Shown here one piece after another: positions 33,763 to 41,583 of a stretch of 64,000 nucleotides of DNA. Position numbers and translations under genes: made by a program. Origin of the DNA: Asanoa hainanensis (GTDB taxonomy: Bacteria > Actinomycetota > Actinomycetes > Mycobacteriales > Micromonosporaceae); assembly GCF_900188485.1 (NCBI RefSeq), contig NZ_FZPH01000010.1:253992-317991 (forward strand), given 5' to 3'. The notes below the pieces were generated by a model. It was not told where the DNA came from and searched no databases. It saw nothing but the letters and a program-made list of their open reading frames with translations. Position 1 is the stretch's first letter; each line of letters starts with the position of its first letter.

Positions 33763-35048
33763 CCGCGACCCCGGCCTCGATCAAGCGGATCTACTACCTG
33801 CTGACCGTCGGCAACACGCTCGCCGCGTCGCTGATCTGGGGCATCAACACGATCTTCCTGCTCGACGCGGGCCTTAACAACCTCGAGGCGTTCGCCGCCA
33901 ACGCGTTCTTCACGGCGGGCATGGTGCTCTTCGAGGTGCCCACAGGCATCGTGGCCGACCTACGCGGCCGGCGTGCGTCGTTCCTGCTGGGCACCCTCAC
34001 GCTGGCGGTGACCACGGCGCTCTACGTGCTGCTCTGGCACCTGCATGCCCCGTTCTGGCAGTGGGCGGTGGTCTCGGCCCTGCTCGGCCTGGGCTTCACG
34101 TTCTTCTCGGGCGCCACGGAGGCCTGGCTGGTCGACGCGCTGACCGCCACGGGCTTCGACGGCCAACTCGACGCGGTCTTCGGCCGGGCCCAGATGGCCT
34201 CCGGAGCGGCGATGCTGGCCGGCTCGGTCGGCGGCGGCTACCTGGCCCAGCTCACCAACCTCGGCGTCCCGTTCGTGGCCCGGGCCGGGGTCCTGATGGT
34301 GATGTTCGTGGTCGCGGCGGTGGTGATGCGCGACATCGGCTTCACCCCCGACCGCGGCGGCCGCCCGATAGCCGAGATCCGCCGCATCGTCCGCGACTCG
34401 GTCGACTACGGCTGGCGAGTCCCGACGGTCCGCTACCTGATGCTAGCGGCCCCGTTCGTCGGCGGCGTGGGCGTCTATGTCTTCTACGCACTGCAGCCCT
34501 ACCTGCTGGAGCTGTACGGGGACCCGACCGCCTACGGCGTGGCGGGCCTGGTCGCCGCCCTGCTCTCCGCGGCCCAGATCACCGGCGGTTTCCTGACGGG
34601 CCGCATCCGCGGCCTCTTCCGGCGCCGCAGCTCGGCCCTGCTGGCCGCCGCGGTCCTGAGCGTGGTGGTCGTCGTGCTGATCGGCCTGATCAGAAGCTTC
34701 TGGGTGGTGCTGACCCTGATCATGGTGTGGGGCCTGCTGTGGGCGGCGGCCACCCCGATCCGCCAGGCGTTCATCAACAGCCTGATCCCGTCGCGCCAAC
34801 GCGCGACCATCCTGTCCTTCGACTCCCTGATGAACTCCACCGGCGGCGTGGTCGCCCAGCCCATCCTGGGCCGCTCCGCCGACATCTGGAGCTACCCGAC
34901 GTCGTACGTCATCAGCGGTGTCATCTCGGCCTTCGCCTGGCCCTTCCTGGCCCTGGCCCGGAAGCAGCAAGCACCGACCGACACGGCCGTGACGACGACC
35001 GACGAACGGCCGTCCGACGATCTCGCCGTGGCGGGGCAGTCAACGTAG
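33759..35048 (+). CDS. MFS transporter
   Basis: A 429-residue carrier with twelve predicted segments. The A-loop signature is GIVADLRGRRASFLLG after segment 2, and FSGATEAWLVDALTATG resembles the loop between segments 4 and 5 in the tetracycline-efflux-like group. The hydrophilic tail ends TTTDERPSDD. It is coupled by GTGA overlap to the methyltransferase and is followed three bases later by the alpha-galactosidase. The substrate is unknown. Confidence 0.82.
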   Translation: MTATPASIKRIYYLLTVGNTLAASLIWGINTIFLLDAGLNNLEAFAANAFFTAGMVLFEVPTGIVADLRGRRASFLLGTLTLAVTTALYVLLWHLHAPFWQWAVVSALLGLGFTFFSGATEAWLVDALTATGFDGQLDAVFGRAQMASGAAMLAGSVGGGYLAQLTNLGVPFVARAGVLMVMFVVAAVVMRDIGFTPDRGGRPIAEIRRIVRDSVDYGWRVPTVRYLMLAAPFVGGVGVYVFYALQPYLLELYGDPTAYGVAGLVAALLSAAQITGGFLTGRIRGLFRRRSSALLAAAVLSVVVVVLIGLIRSFWVVLTLIMVWGLLWAAATPIRQAFINSLIPSRQRATILSFDSLMNSTGGVVAQPILGRSADIWSYPTSYVISGVISAFAWPFLALARKQQAPTDTAVTTTDERPSDDLAVAGQST

Positions 35049-35051
35049 GCT

Positions 35052-37124
35052 ATGTCGATGACCGAGCCCGTCGTGCTGGCCGCCGCGGGCGCGGCCGTGA
35101 TTCTCGATCTCGCCGGCCCCGGGCTGCCGCGGGTGGTGCACTGGGGCGCCGACCCCGGGCCGCTCGACGAGTCTTCGCTGCGTGCGCTGGTGTTCGCCGC
35201 GGGCGGTGCGGTCGCCTCGGCCGTCGACGGTCCGACGCAACCCGTCGGGAGCCTGCCGTTCCTGCCGACGCAGTGGGACGGCTATGCGGGCCGCCCGGGC
35301 GTCTCGGGCGACCGGTCCGGGCGGTGGCCCTATCTGCGGCTTGAGCTCGACGGCCCGGTGTCGGTTGTCGACGGCCTGGTGGTCGCCGAAGCGGTCGACG
35401 AGACCGCCGGTGTGCGGATGCGTTGCGAGCTCCGGCTCGACGCGCACGGTGTCGTGCACCTGCGGCACACGCTGACGAACGTCGGCAGAGACGTCTGGAC
35501 GGTCGCCGCGCTCCGCACCGTGCTGCCCGTTCCGGAGCAGGCCACCGAGGTCCTCGACTTCACCGGGCGGTGGGGTCTGGAGCGGGTGCCGCAGCGCCGA
35601 CCGTTGGGCAACGGCACGCACGCCCGCGAGAGCCGCCGCGGCCGCACGGGCCACGACGCGACGCCGCTGTTGGTCGCGGGCACGCCGGGCCTCACGGAGG
35701 CGTGGGCGGTCCACATCGGATGGAGCGGCGGACACGAGGAGTACGCGGAGCGCATCTCCGGCACCGCAGCGGTCCTGGGCGGCGGCGAGCTGCTGGAGCC
35801 GGGCGAGGTGCGCCTGGCACCCGGGGAGTCCTACACAACGCCGACGGCCTATTTCGCCTGGTCGGGCTCGGGGCTCGACGGGTTGAGCGACCGGCTGCAC
35901 CGGATGATCCGGTCTCGCCCGAGCCACCCTTCCGGCCCGCGCCCGCTGACCCTCAACGTCTGGGAAGCGGTCTACTTCGACCACGACCTGGACCGCCTGA
36001 CCGGTCTGGCCGACCTCGCGGCCCGGGTGGGTGTCGAGCGTTTCGTCCTGGACGACGGCTGGTTCCCGGGCCGCCGCGACGACACGGCCGGCCTGGGCGA
36101 CTGGACGGTGGACCCGGTGGTCTGGCCCTCCGGCCTACACCCGCTGGTCGACCACGTGCGGTCGCTGGGGATGCGGTTCGGCCTCTGGTTCGAGCCGGAG
36201 ATGGTCAACCCGGACTCGGCGCTGGCCCGCGACCATCCGGACTGGATCCTGTCGACCCCGGGCCGGCTACCCCGCCCGTCGCGGCACCAGCACGTGCTCG
36301 ACGTGGCCCGGCCCGAGGTAGCCGACTACCTGTTCGACCGGATCTCGGCGCTGGTCACGGAATACCGGCTCGACTACCTGAAGTGGGACCACAACCGAGA
36401 CCTGCTCGAAGCGGCCCGCGACGGGGTTGCGGGAGTGCACCGCCAGACCGCGGCTGTTTATGCGCTGCTGGACCGCCTCCGCGCACAGCACCCTGCGCTG
36501 GAGATCGAGTCGTGCGCGTCGGGCGGCGGCCGGGTCGACCTGGGCATCCTGGCCCGCACGGACCGGGTCTGGGCCTCGGACTCGAACGACGCCCTGGACA
36601 GGCAACAGATCCAACGCTGGACGGGCCTACTGCTGCCACCGGAGCTGATCGGCAGCCACGTAGGCCCGAGCCCGGCCCACACAACAGGCCGCAGCGCAGG
36701 CCTACCCTTCCGCTGCGCAACGGCCCTGTTCGGCCACGCGGGCATCGAGTGGGACATCAGCACCTGCACGGAGGCCGAACTCGAGTTGCTGGCTGAATGG
36801 GCGGCACTCTACAAGCGCTTGCGCGGCGTCCTCCACAGCGGCGTGGCGGTGCACGGAGACGTCGCCGGCGTGGTCACGGACGAGACTGCGGTCTACGTGC
36901 ACGCCCAACTCGACAACCCCACCGAGTTGCGGCAACGCCGGTTGCGCCTGCCGGGCCTGCACCCGGACCGCCGCTACCGGGTGACGCGGTGCTGGGGTGA
37001 GGACGCCGAATTGCCAGGGGATGGCCTGATCGCGACGGGCCGCGCCCTGGCCACGGTCGGCTTCCAGGTGCCCCGCCTAAGACCAGAACAGGCCATCGTC
37101 TTCGAGGCACGCGCGGAAGAGTGA
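35052..37124 (+). CDS. alpha-galactosidase, glycoside hydrolase family 36
   Basis: A 690-residue enzyme. An N-terminal beta-supersandwich domain (about 1-300) precedes the TIM barrel. The catalytic nucleophile is D446 in YLKWDHNRD and the probable acid/base is D510 in WASDSNDALDRQQ. FVLDDGWFPGRRDD and GLWFEPEMVNPDS are classic GH36 strands, and ESCASGGGRVDLG binds substrate. No signal peptide is visible, so it acts on imported alpha-galactosides such as melibiose or raffinose-type sugars. ATG at 35052 (or 35058). Confidence 0.93.
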   Translation: MSMTEPVVLAAAGAAVILDLAGPGLPRVVHWGADPGPLDESSLRALVFAAGGAVASAVDGPTQPVGSLPFLPTQWDGYAGRPGVSGDRSGRWPYLRLELDGPVSVVDGLVVAEAVDETAGVRMRCELRLDAHGVVHLRHTLTNVGRDVWTVAALRTVLPVPEQATEVLDFTGRWGLERVPQRRPLGNGTHARESRRGRTGHDATPLLVAGTPGLTEAWAVHIGWSGGHEEYAERISGTAAVLGGGELLEPGEVRLAPGESYTTPTAYFAWSGSGLDGLSDRLHRMIRSRPSHPSGPRPLTLNVWEAVYFDHDLDRLTGLADLAARVGVERFVLDDGWFPGRRDDTAGLGDWTVDPVVWPSGLHPLVDHVRSLGMRFGLWFEPEMVNPDSALARDHPDWILSTPGRLPRPSRHQHVLDVARPEVADYLFDRISALVTEYRLDYLKWDHNRDLLEAARDGVAGVHRQTAAVYALLDRLRAQHPALEIESCASGGGRVDLGILARTDRVWASDSNDALDRQQIQRWTGLLLPPELIGSHVGPSPAHTTGRSAGLPFRCATALFGHAGIEWDISTCTEAELELLAEWAALYKRLRGVLHSGVAVHGDVAGVVTDETAVYVHAQLDNPTELRQRRLRLPGLHPDRRYRVTRCWGEDAELPGDGLIATGRALATVGFQVPRLRPEQAIVFEARAEE

Positions 37125-37198
37125 CGGCAGCGCTGTCGGGAGCGTCGCGATCGGCTTGGAGCGATCAACGACGTGACAGCTGGACGTAATCTTGGCTC

Positions 37199-37645
37199 AT
37201 GCAGCGACACATGGTCCGGGCTTACTCCGAGTTGTTCATGGCCAGCCTGCTGCTGTCGCTCGCCCCCACCAAGATCGCTCGGGACCACGACGTGTTCGAG
37301 GAGCCGCGTCCAAACGATCCCGCGAAGACGATTACCCGTGCGGCACCCAACACAGGCCCACTTGTCGAACCGACCTTTCGCGCGATCAATGGGTTCCTCC
37401 GGTTGACGCACATCAGCGGATCTGTAACTGAACACTATGTAGGCCATCAGCCTGACTTCATTGCGCAGGAGCTCGTGAAAGCAAAGAAGGCGGGACAGGT
37501 GTTGTACAGCTACTGGGACAAGCCAGGCCATGCCGACGCACAACAGATAACAATTGCGCCAGCCCTGGTGCGCACCGTTCAGGTCCGTCACCTAGAGGCT
37601 AATTTGGACTCCCTGTATGAGGATCAATCAAGCTACGCTTTGTGA
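37199..37645 (+). CDS. orphan protein of unknown function in a lower-GC island
   Basis: A 148-residue product of mixed alpha/beta character with no motif I recognise. Base composition (roughly mid-50s % GC by eye) and third-position use are clearly unlike the GH36 gene before it. The sequence FRAINGFLRLTHISGSVTEHYVG has no obvious relatives. A real gene is plausible because the frame is long for this composition, but coding status is not proven. Probably acquired by transfer. Confidence 0.45.
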   Translation: MQRHMVRAYSELFMASLLLSLAPTKIARDHDVFEEPRPNDPAKTITRAAPNTGPLVEPTFRAINGFLRLTHISGSVTEHYVGHQPDFIAQELVKAKKAGQVLYSYWDKPGHADAQQITIAPALVRTVQVRHLEANLDSLYEDQSSYAL

Positions 37646-37715
37646 CTCCTCTTGAAGCGGTGGTCTGCCCGGCAGTAAGCCAGTTCGCTTGCTGGGACGC
37701 GATGCCCACAGCAAA

Positions 37716-37776
37716 TCAGCCGCCGAGGAAGGCCAGGACCGCGCGGACTCGCTGGCGGTCTTCGGGCTGGGGTAGG
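37716..37776 (-). pseudogene. 3'-end fragment of a NarL-type response-regulator gene
   Basis: On the minus strand this reads LPQPEDRQRVRAVLAFLGG followed by TGA. It is nearly identical, over ~60 bases, to the last codons of the regulator ending at 21603 (LPPAPDDHRRVRAVLAFLGG). No receiver or HTH sequence precedes it. It is a remnant. Confidence 0.7.
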
Positions 37777-37827
37777 TGACGCGCTGGTGGGTGAGGGCGC
37801 CGGCCTGGTCAGAGGAGTAGGGCCTGG

Positions 37828-38385
37828 CTAGGCGTGGCTGGGTTTCTTGCACGTATCGCACCTAGCGTGACGTTCGTCGAGCAGCCCAGCCGCCAGCAGC
37901 GTCTCCCAGGTCAGGACTCGCGCCGCATCAGTCGCGGAGCGCGAGGCGAACGTGTAATCCGTCGGCCCTGACTTCTCGGCGGCCCGCACGACGACGACGT
38001 GACCCTGGTCTCCACCGCCGTGACTGCTGGCTACGTGGACGCCACTCGGCACGTCCAGGTCCAAAGGCTTCCCGTTGTCCCGCTGGGCATTTCCGTTGCC
38101 GACAACGTAGACGTCGAAGTGCTCGAACCGATCCCGGAGGGTCTTGAGCGTTGGCTGCGCAGCCACGAATGTCCGCACGGCCTCGCTGTCGCGTCCGCAC
38201 ACTTTTTCGGCGCCACGAACGACGTTGCGAATGGCATCGACCAACACGAGGGAAAGGCAATCTCGGGCACCGACGGATGCCACGGGGGCGTCATCGTCCC
38301 AGGTTGACTCCAACTGCCGGCAGGTGTGCACGGCAGCAGCCGCCCACATGTGGGTCCACCGCGCGACCTCGGCTGCTCGAGCCAT
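37828..38385 (-). CDS. unknown protein with C-terminal CxxC
   Basis: A 185-residue protein of mainly helical character. RDRFEHFDVYVVGNGNAQR and VLTWETLLAAGLLDERHARC lie in the centre and end, and a C-terminal Cys pair (CDTC) near the stop could bind metal. ATG at 38385 is chosen because GGGGAGGAAG stands just upstream; a longer GTG frame to 38451 is unsupported. GC is below that of neighbours. The gene lies between two response-regulator fragments in direct orientation, suggesting it arrived with them. Confidence 0.55.
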   Translation of the reverse strand: MARAAEVARWTHMWAAAAVHTCRQLESTWDDDAPVASVGARDCLSLVLVDAIRNVVRGAEKVCGRDSEAVRTFVAAQPTLKTLRDRFEHFDVYVVGNGNAQRDNGKPLDLDVPSGVHVASSHGGGDQGHVVVVRAAEKSGPTDYTFASRSATDAARVLTWETLLAAGLLDERHARCDTCKKPSHA

Positions 38386-38469
38386 GTCTTCCTCCCCGCC
38401 GGGCGCGACGGCAAGCGACCCGGCACGGAGCACTTTAACGATCTTGGTCACCCCGAACTGCCCGGCGCC

Positions 38470-38500
38470 AGCCGCGGAGGAAGGCCAGGCCCGCGCGGAC
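38470..38500. repeat. second response-regulator 3'-end fragment (direct repeat)
   Basis: GCCGCGGAGGAAGGCCAGGC and the following CCGCGCGGACGCGC match 37719-37752 at about 31 of 34 positions, in the same orientation. Together the two copies bracket the 37828-38385 gene. Confidence 0.55.
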
Positions 38501-38677
38501 GCGCAGTCGGCTGACCGCTTGGCGGTTCAGCAGCCGAGTGACTACTTGGTGGTCAAGCCGCAGACGTCCGCGACGAGCGACGACGTTGCCGGGCGGGGCG
38601 CACCGGATTGTGTGTGGTCAGGTAGCCGCACTGGACTGTGCGGTGACCGTGAGGTTGAGGTGGACCGAGATCGTGTG

Positions 38678-38908
38678 TCAGCTATAGAAATCCTCGGCAT
38701 AGTCGTCGAGCCTGACGACGATGGTCCTGCCACCGGCTACCCGGCCGTTGGCGTAGATGAACTCCGCACCCGAGAGTTGGGTCCCGTCACCATGACGTCT
38801 CACCGCCGCCAACAGGCCGTGCGCGCCGCCTCGCTTGAGAAACGCTCCCCGGACGGCGCCCTGCGAGGTGGGGCATCGCAACTCCCCGTTGATCAACAGT
38901 CGGGGCAT
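38678..38908 (-). CDS. small hypothetical protein (uncertain)
   Basis: A 76-residue frame starting MPRLLINGELRC and ending RTIVVRLDDYAEDFYS. The end looks protein-like, and it is the only credible frame in the ~570 bases between the CxxC gene and the VOC gene. No clear ribosome site precedes the ATG. No family is recognised. The rest of 38386-38954 holds only the regulator fragment. Confidence 0.3.
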   Translation of the reverse strand: MPRLLINGELRCPTSQGAVRGAFLKRGGAHGLLAAVRRHGDGTQLSGAEFIYANGRVAGGRTIVVRLDDYAEDFYS

Positions 38909-38954
38909 GCTCGCACGCCCCACCGGCGCGATCCATCGGCCAGACGGGGACGGC

Positions 38955-39422
38955 CTACAGCAGTTCGGCTCCCGACACGTACGCCATCGCTTGGATGAAC
39001 TTCGGATCTGACAGGCGTTGTTCGACGAGTTCCGGTGTTACGTCGAGCAGGTGTTGGTGGATCCAGTACAGGTTTCCGAACGGGTCTCGGAAGCGGCTTA
39101 CCCGGTCGCCGAAGAAGAGTTCCGTCGGTCTCGTCACCAGCGTCGCCCCGCGGTTCAGCGCTCGGCGGAGCACCGACTCGTCGTCCGCTACGTAGAACCG
39201 TAGGAAGCCTGGCGTGGCCGGCCAGTGGGGGCGGCTGTCGAAGAGCATCACCACCGAGTCTCCGATGCGGATCTCCGCGTGGGCGATGACGCCGTCCGTC
39301 TCCAGGCGGCCGATTTCTTCGCCCTCGAAGACCTCTAGGAGGAAATCGATGAGATTTCCAGCCTCGCGGTTGATGAGCCAAGGGGTGATTGTGTGATAAC
39401 CCTCAGGTACGACATTTGTCAT
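38955..39422 (-). CDS. VOC-family (glyoxalase/PhnB-like) protein
   Basis: A 155-residue protein. MTNVVPEGYHTITPWLI and DFLLEVFEGEEIGRLETDG, then HAEIRIGDSVVMLFDSRP, and FGDRVSRFRDPFGNLYWIHQH are the PhnB-like VOC fold with metal-ligand positions H and E. Members are dioxygenase, resistance or epimerase relatives; the substrate is unknown. ATG at 39422. It is divergent from a WYL-type regulator across a palindrome, the usual pairing for YafY-controlled VOC genes. Confidence 0.8.
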   Translation of the reverse strand: MTNVVPEGYHTITPWLINREAGNLIDFLLEVFEGEEIGRLETDGVIAHAEIRIGDSVVMLFDSRPHWPATPGFLRFYVADDESVLRRALNRGATLVTRPTELFFGDRVSRFRDPFGNLYWIHQHLLDVTPELVEQRLSDPKFIQAMAYVSGAELL

Positions 39423-39441
39423 GCGTTCCACGCTAGAAGCA

Positions 39442-39466
39442 AACTAGGTCAGCCACGGTCCTAGTT
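39442..39466. promoter_or_regulatory. operator between VOC gene and WYL regulator
   Basis: AACTAGG-N11-CCTAGTT is a perfect 7+7 inverted repeat centred between the divergent starts (39422 and 39475). CTAG is rare in this genome, which makes the symmetry stand out. Confidence 0.75.
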
Positions 39467-39474
39467 CATAGGGC

Positions 39475-40437
39475 ATGATGAGTGCCGTGACGGACACGCC
39501 AGGTCGACTACTCCGCCTGTTGTCCCTGCTCCAGATGCCGCGCGAGTGGCCCGGGAGCGAGCTCGCCGCACGCCTCGGCGTCAGTCAGCGCACCGTGCGC
39601 CGCGACATCGAGCGGCTGCGCGAGCTTGGCTACCCGGTCGAGGCCACTATGGGGGCCGGCGGTGGTTACCGGCTCGCCGCCGGCGCCGCCATGCCACCCC
39701 TGCTGCTCGACGACGACGAGGCCGTGGCGATCGCCGTCGGGCTGCGGACCACCGCGCGCCAGCCCGTTGCCGGCATCGCCGACGCGTCCGTGCGGGCGCT
39801 GGCCAAGCTTCAGCAGGTGTTGCCCACCCGGTTGCGGCAACGCGTCGGCGTGTTGACCGCCGCGACCGCGCCCGCCGACACCGCGTTGGTCGACCCCGAG
39901 CAGCTCACCGCGCTGGCGGCCGCGGCGGCCAGCAACGAGCGGGTCAACTTCGACTACCGCGACCAGGACGGCATTCCCACCCAGCGGCTCGTCGAGCCGC
40001 ACCGGCTGGTGATGACCGGGCGCCGCTGGTACCTGGTCGGCTACGACAACGAGCGCCACGACTGGCGTACGTTTCGCGCCGATCGGATCGACAACACCAA
40101 GTCCACGGGGGTGCGCGTGCCGCCGCGCGAGCTTCCGGTCGACGACGCTGCCGCGTTCGTGACGAGCCAGCTTCACGACCTCGCGCCCGTGTACGCGGCA
40201 TCGGCGATCATCCAGCTTTCGGCGGAGCAGGCGGCCAGCCGGCTCGGCGACGCCGCCGGCACCCTGGAGCCGCTGGACGCGCACTCCTGTCGATGGATCA
40301 GCCCGGACGACACGGTCGACTGGCTGGCCTTCCGGCTGACCTCGCTCGGCTGCGACTTCACCGTGCACGAGCCCGTCGAGCTGGTCGACCACCTGCGGCG
40401 GGTCGGCGCGCGGATCGCCCGGGCGACGGCCGGTTAG
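39475..40437 (+). CDS. WYL-domain transcriptional regulator (YafY family)
   Basis: A 320-residue protein. The N-terminal HTH_11 (LLSLLQMPREWPGSELAARL, then GVSQRTVRRDIERLRELGYP) is followed by the hinge GAGGGYRLAAGAAMPPLLLDDDEA. The WYL domain centres on VEPHRLVMTGRRWYLVGYD and is followed by FRADRI and a C-terminal WCX-type extension. It probably binds the palindrome upstream and controls the VOC gene and itself. ATG at 39475, with a second ATG at 39478. Confidence 0.88.
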   Translation: MMSAVTDTPGRLLRLLSLLQMPREWPGSELAARLGVSQRTVRRDIERLRELGYPVEATMGAGGGYRLAAGAAMPPLLLDDDEAVAIAVGLRTTARQPVAGIADASVRALAKLQQVLPTRLRQRVGVLTAATAPADTALVDPEQLTALAAAAASNERVNFDYRDQDGIPTQRLVEPHRLVMTGRRWYLVGYDNERHDWRTFRADRIDNTKSTGVRVPPRELPVDDAAAFVTSQLHDLAPVYAASAIIQLSAEQAASRLGDAAGTLEPLDAHSCRWISPDDTVDWLAFRLTSLGCDFTVHEPVELVDHLRRVGARIARATAG

Positions 40438-40448
40438 AATTTTCGATC

Positions 40449-41564
40449 ATGACGGCGTGGGACGTGGCGATCATCGGCGGCGGCCCGGCCGGCCTCTCGG
40501 CCGCGTACGAGGCGGCCCGGGCCGGCGCCCGCACGCTGGTCGTCGAGAAGGCGGTGCACCCGCGTTACAAGACCTGCGGCGGTGGCCTGATCGGCACCAG
40601 CATCGGCCAGGTGGAGGGGCGCATCGCGATCCCGGCCGCGGACCGCACCGAGACGATGGCGGTCACCCTCGACGGGCGGCGGGAGTTCGTCCGCACCTCG
40701 GTCGACGGGCCGGTGCTCGCGATGGTGCGGCGCGCGGAGTTCGACGACCAGTTGCGGGCCGCAGCGGCCGACGCGGGCGCCGAGGTGCGGCAGGGCGTCG
40801 GAGTGCGGGGCATCGACCAGGACTCCGCTGGCGTACGCCTGCGCCTGGCCGACGGTTCCGAGGTGTCCGCGCGGACCGTGGTCGGTGCCGACGGATCCTC
40901 CGGGGTCACCGCGCGGCACGTCGGCGTCGACTACAGCCAGGTGGACCTCGGCCTCGAGGTCGAGGTGCCGATCCCGACGGACCTCCGTCCACAGTGGCGC
41001 GGCCGGGTGCTGCTCGACTGGGGTCCGATTCCCGGCTCGTACGGCTGGGTCTTCCCGAAGGACGACACGCTGACGGTCGGCGTCATCGCCGCGCGCGGCA
41101 GTGGCGACCGGACCAAGATCTACCTGAAGGCGCTCGTCGACCGGTTCGGGCTCGGTGGGATCACCCCGATCGAGGACTCCGGGCATCTGACCCGGGTACG
41201 CGCGCCCGACTCACCTCTGCGGAAAGGCCGGGTGATCGTCGCGGGTGACGCCGCCGGGTTGCTCGAACCGTGGACCCGCGAGGGAATCAGCTTTGCGACA
41301 CGGTCGGGCGCGATCGCCGGCCGGCACGCCGGCAGCGGCGACCTGGACGCCTACGAAGCCGCGATCGAAGCGGCGCTTGGTGCCGAAATGCGGGCCGGAC
41401 GGCGGTTGATGGCGACTTTTACCAAGCGCCCCTGGGCGTTCCATGCGGTCTTGGCGAGCCCGGCTGGTTGGCGTATGTTCCGGCGGTGGTGTCGTGGCGA
41501 GACCACCTTCGATGCACTCATCGAAAAGCTACCCGTGAAAGTCGCCCTGGCCCTGCTGAGTTGA
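40449..41564 (+). CDS. geranylgeranyl reductase-family flavoprotein
   Basis: A 371-residue FAD enzyme. VAIIGGGPAGLSAAYEAARAG is the dinucleotide fold, VVEKAVHPRYKTCGGGLI carries the C-G-G-G motif of geranylgeranyl reductases, and VIVAGDAAGLLEPWTREGIS the second FAD motif. Family members saturate isoprenoid chains, for example in menaquinone or archaeal-type lipids. ATG at 40449 is 12 bases after the regulator gene. It may be cotranscribed with the next flavoprotein. Confidence 0.83.
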   Translation: MTAWDVAIIGGGPAGLSAAYEAARAGARTLVVEKAVHPRYKTCGGGLIGTSIGQVEGRIAIPAADRTETMAVTLDGRREFVRTSVDGPVLAMVRRAEFDDQLRAAAADAGAEVRQGVGVRGIDQDSAGVRLRLADGSEVSARTVVGADGSSGVTARHVGVDYSQVDLGLEVEVPIPTDLRPQWRGRVLLDWGPIPGSYGWVFPKDDTLTVGVIAARGSGDRTKIYLKALVDRFGLGGITPIEDSGHLTRVRAPDSPLRKGRVIVAGDAAGLLEPWTREGISFATRSGAIAGRHAGSGDLDAYEAAIEAALGAEMRAGRRLMATFTKRPWAFHAVLASPAGWRMFRRWCRGETTFDALIEKLPVKVALALLS

Positions 41565-41583
41565 CGGGCCGCCGCATCCGGAG

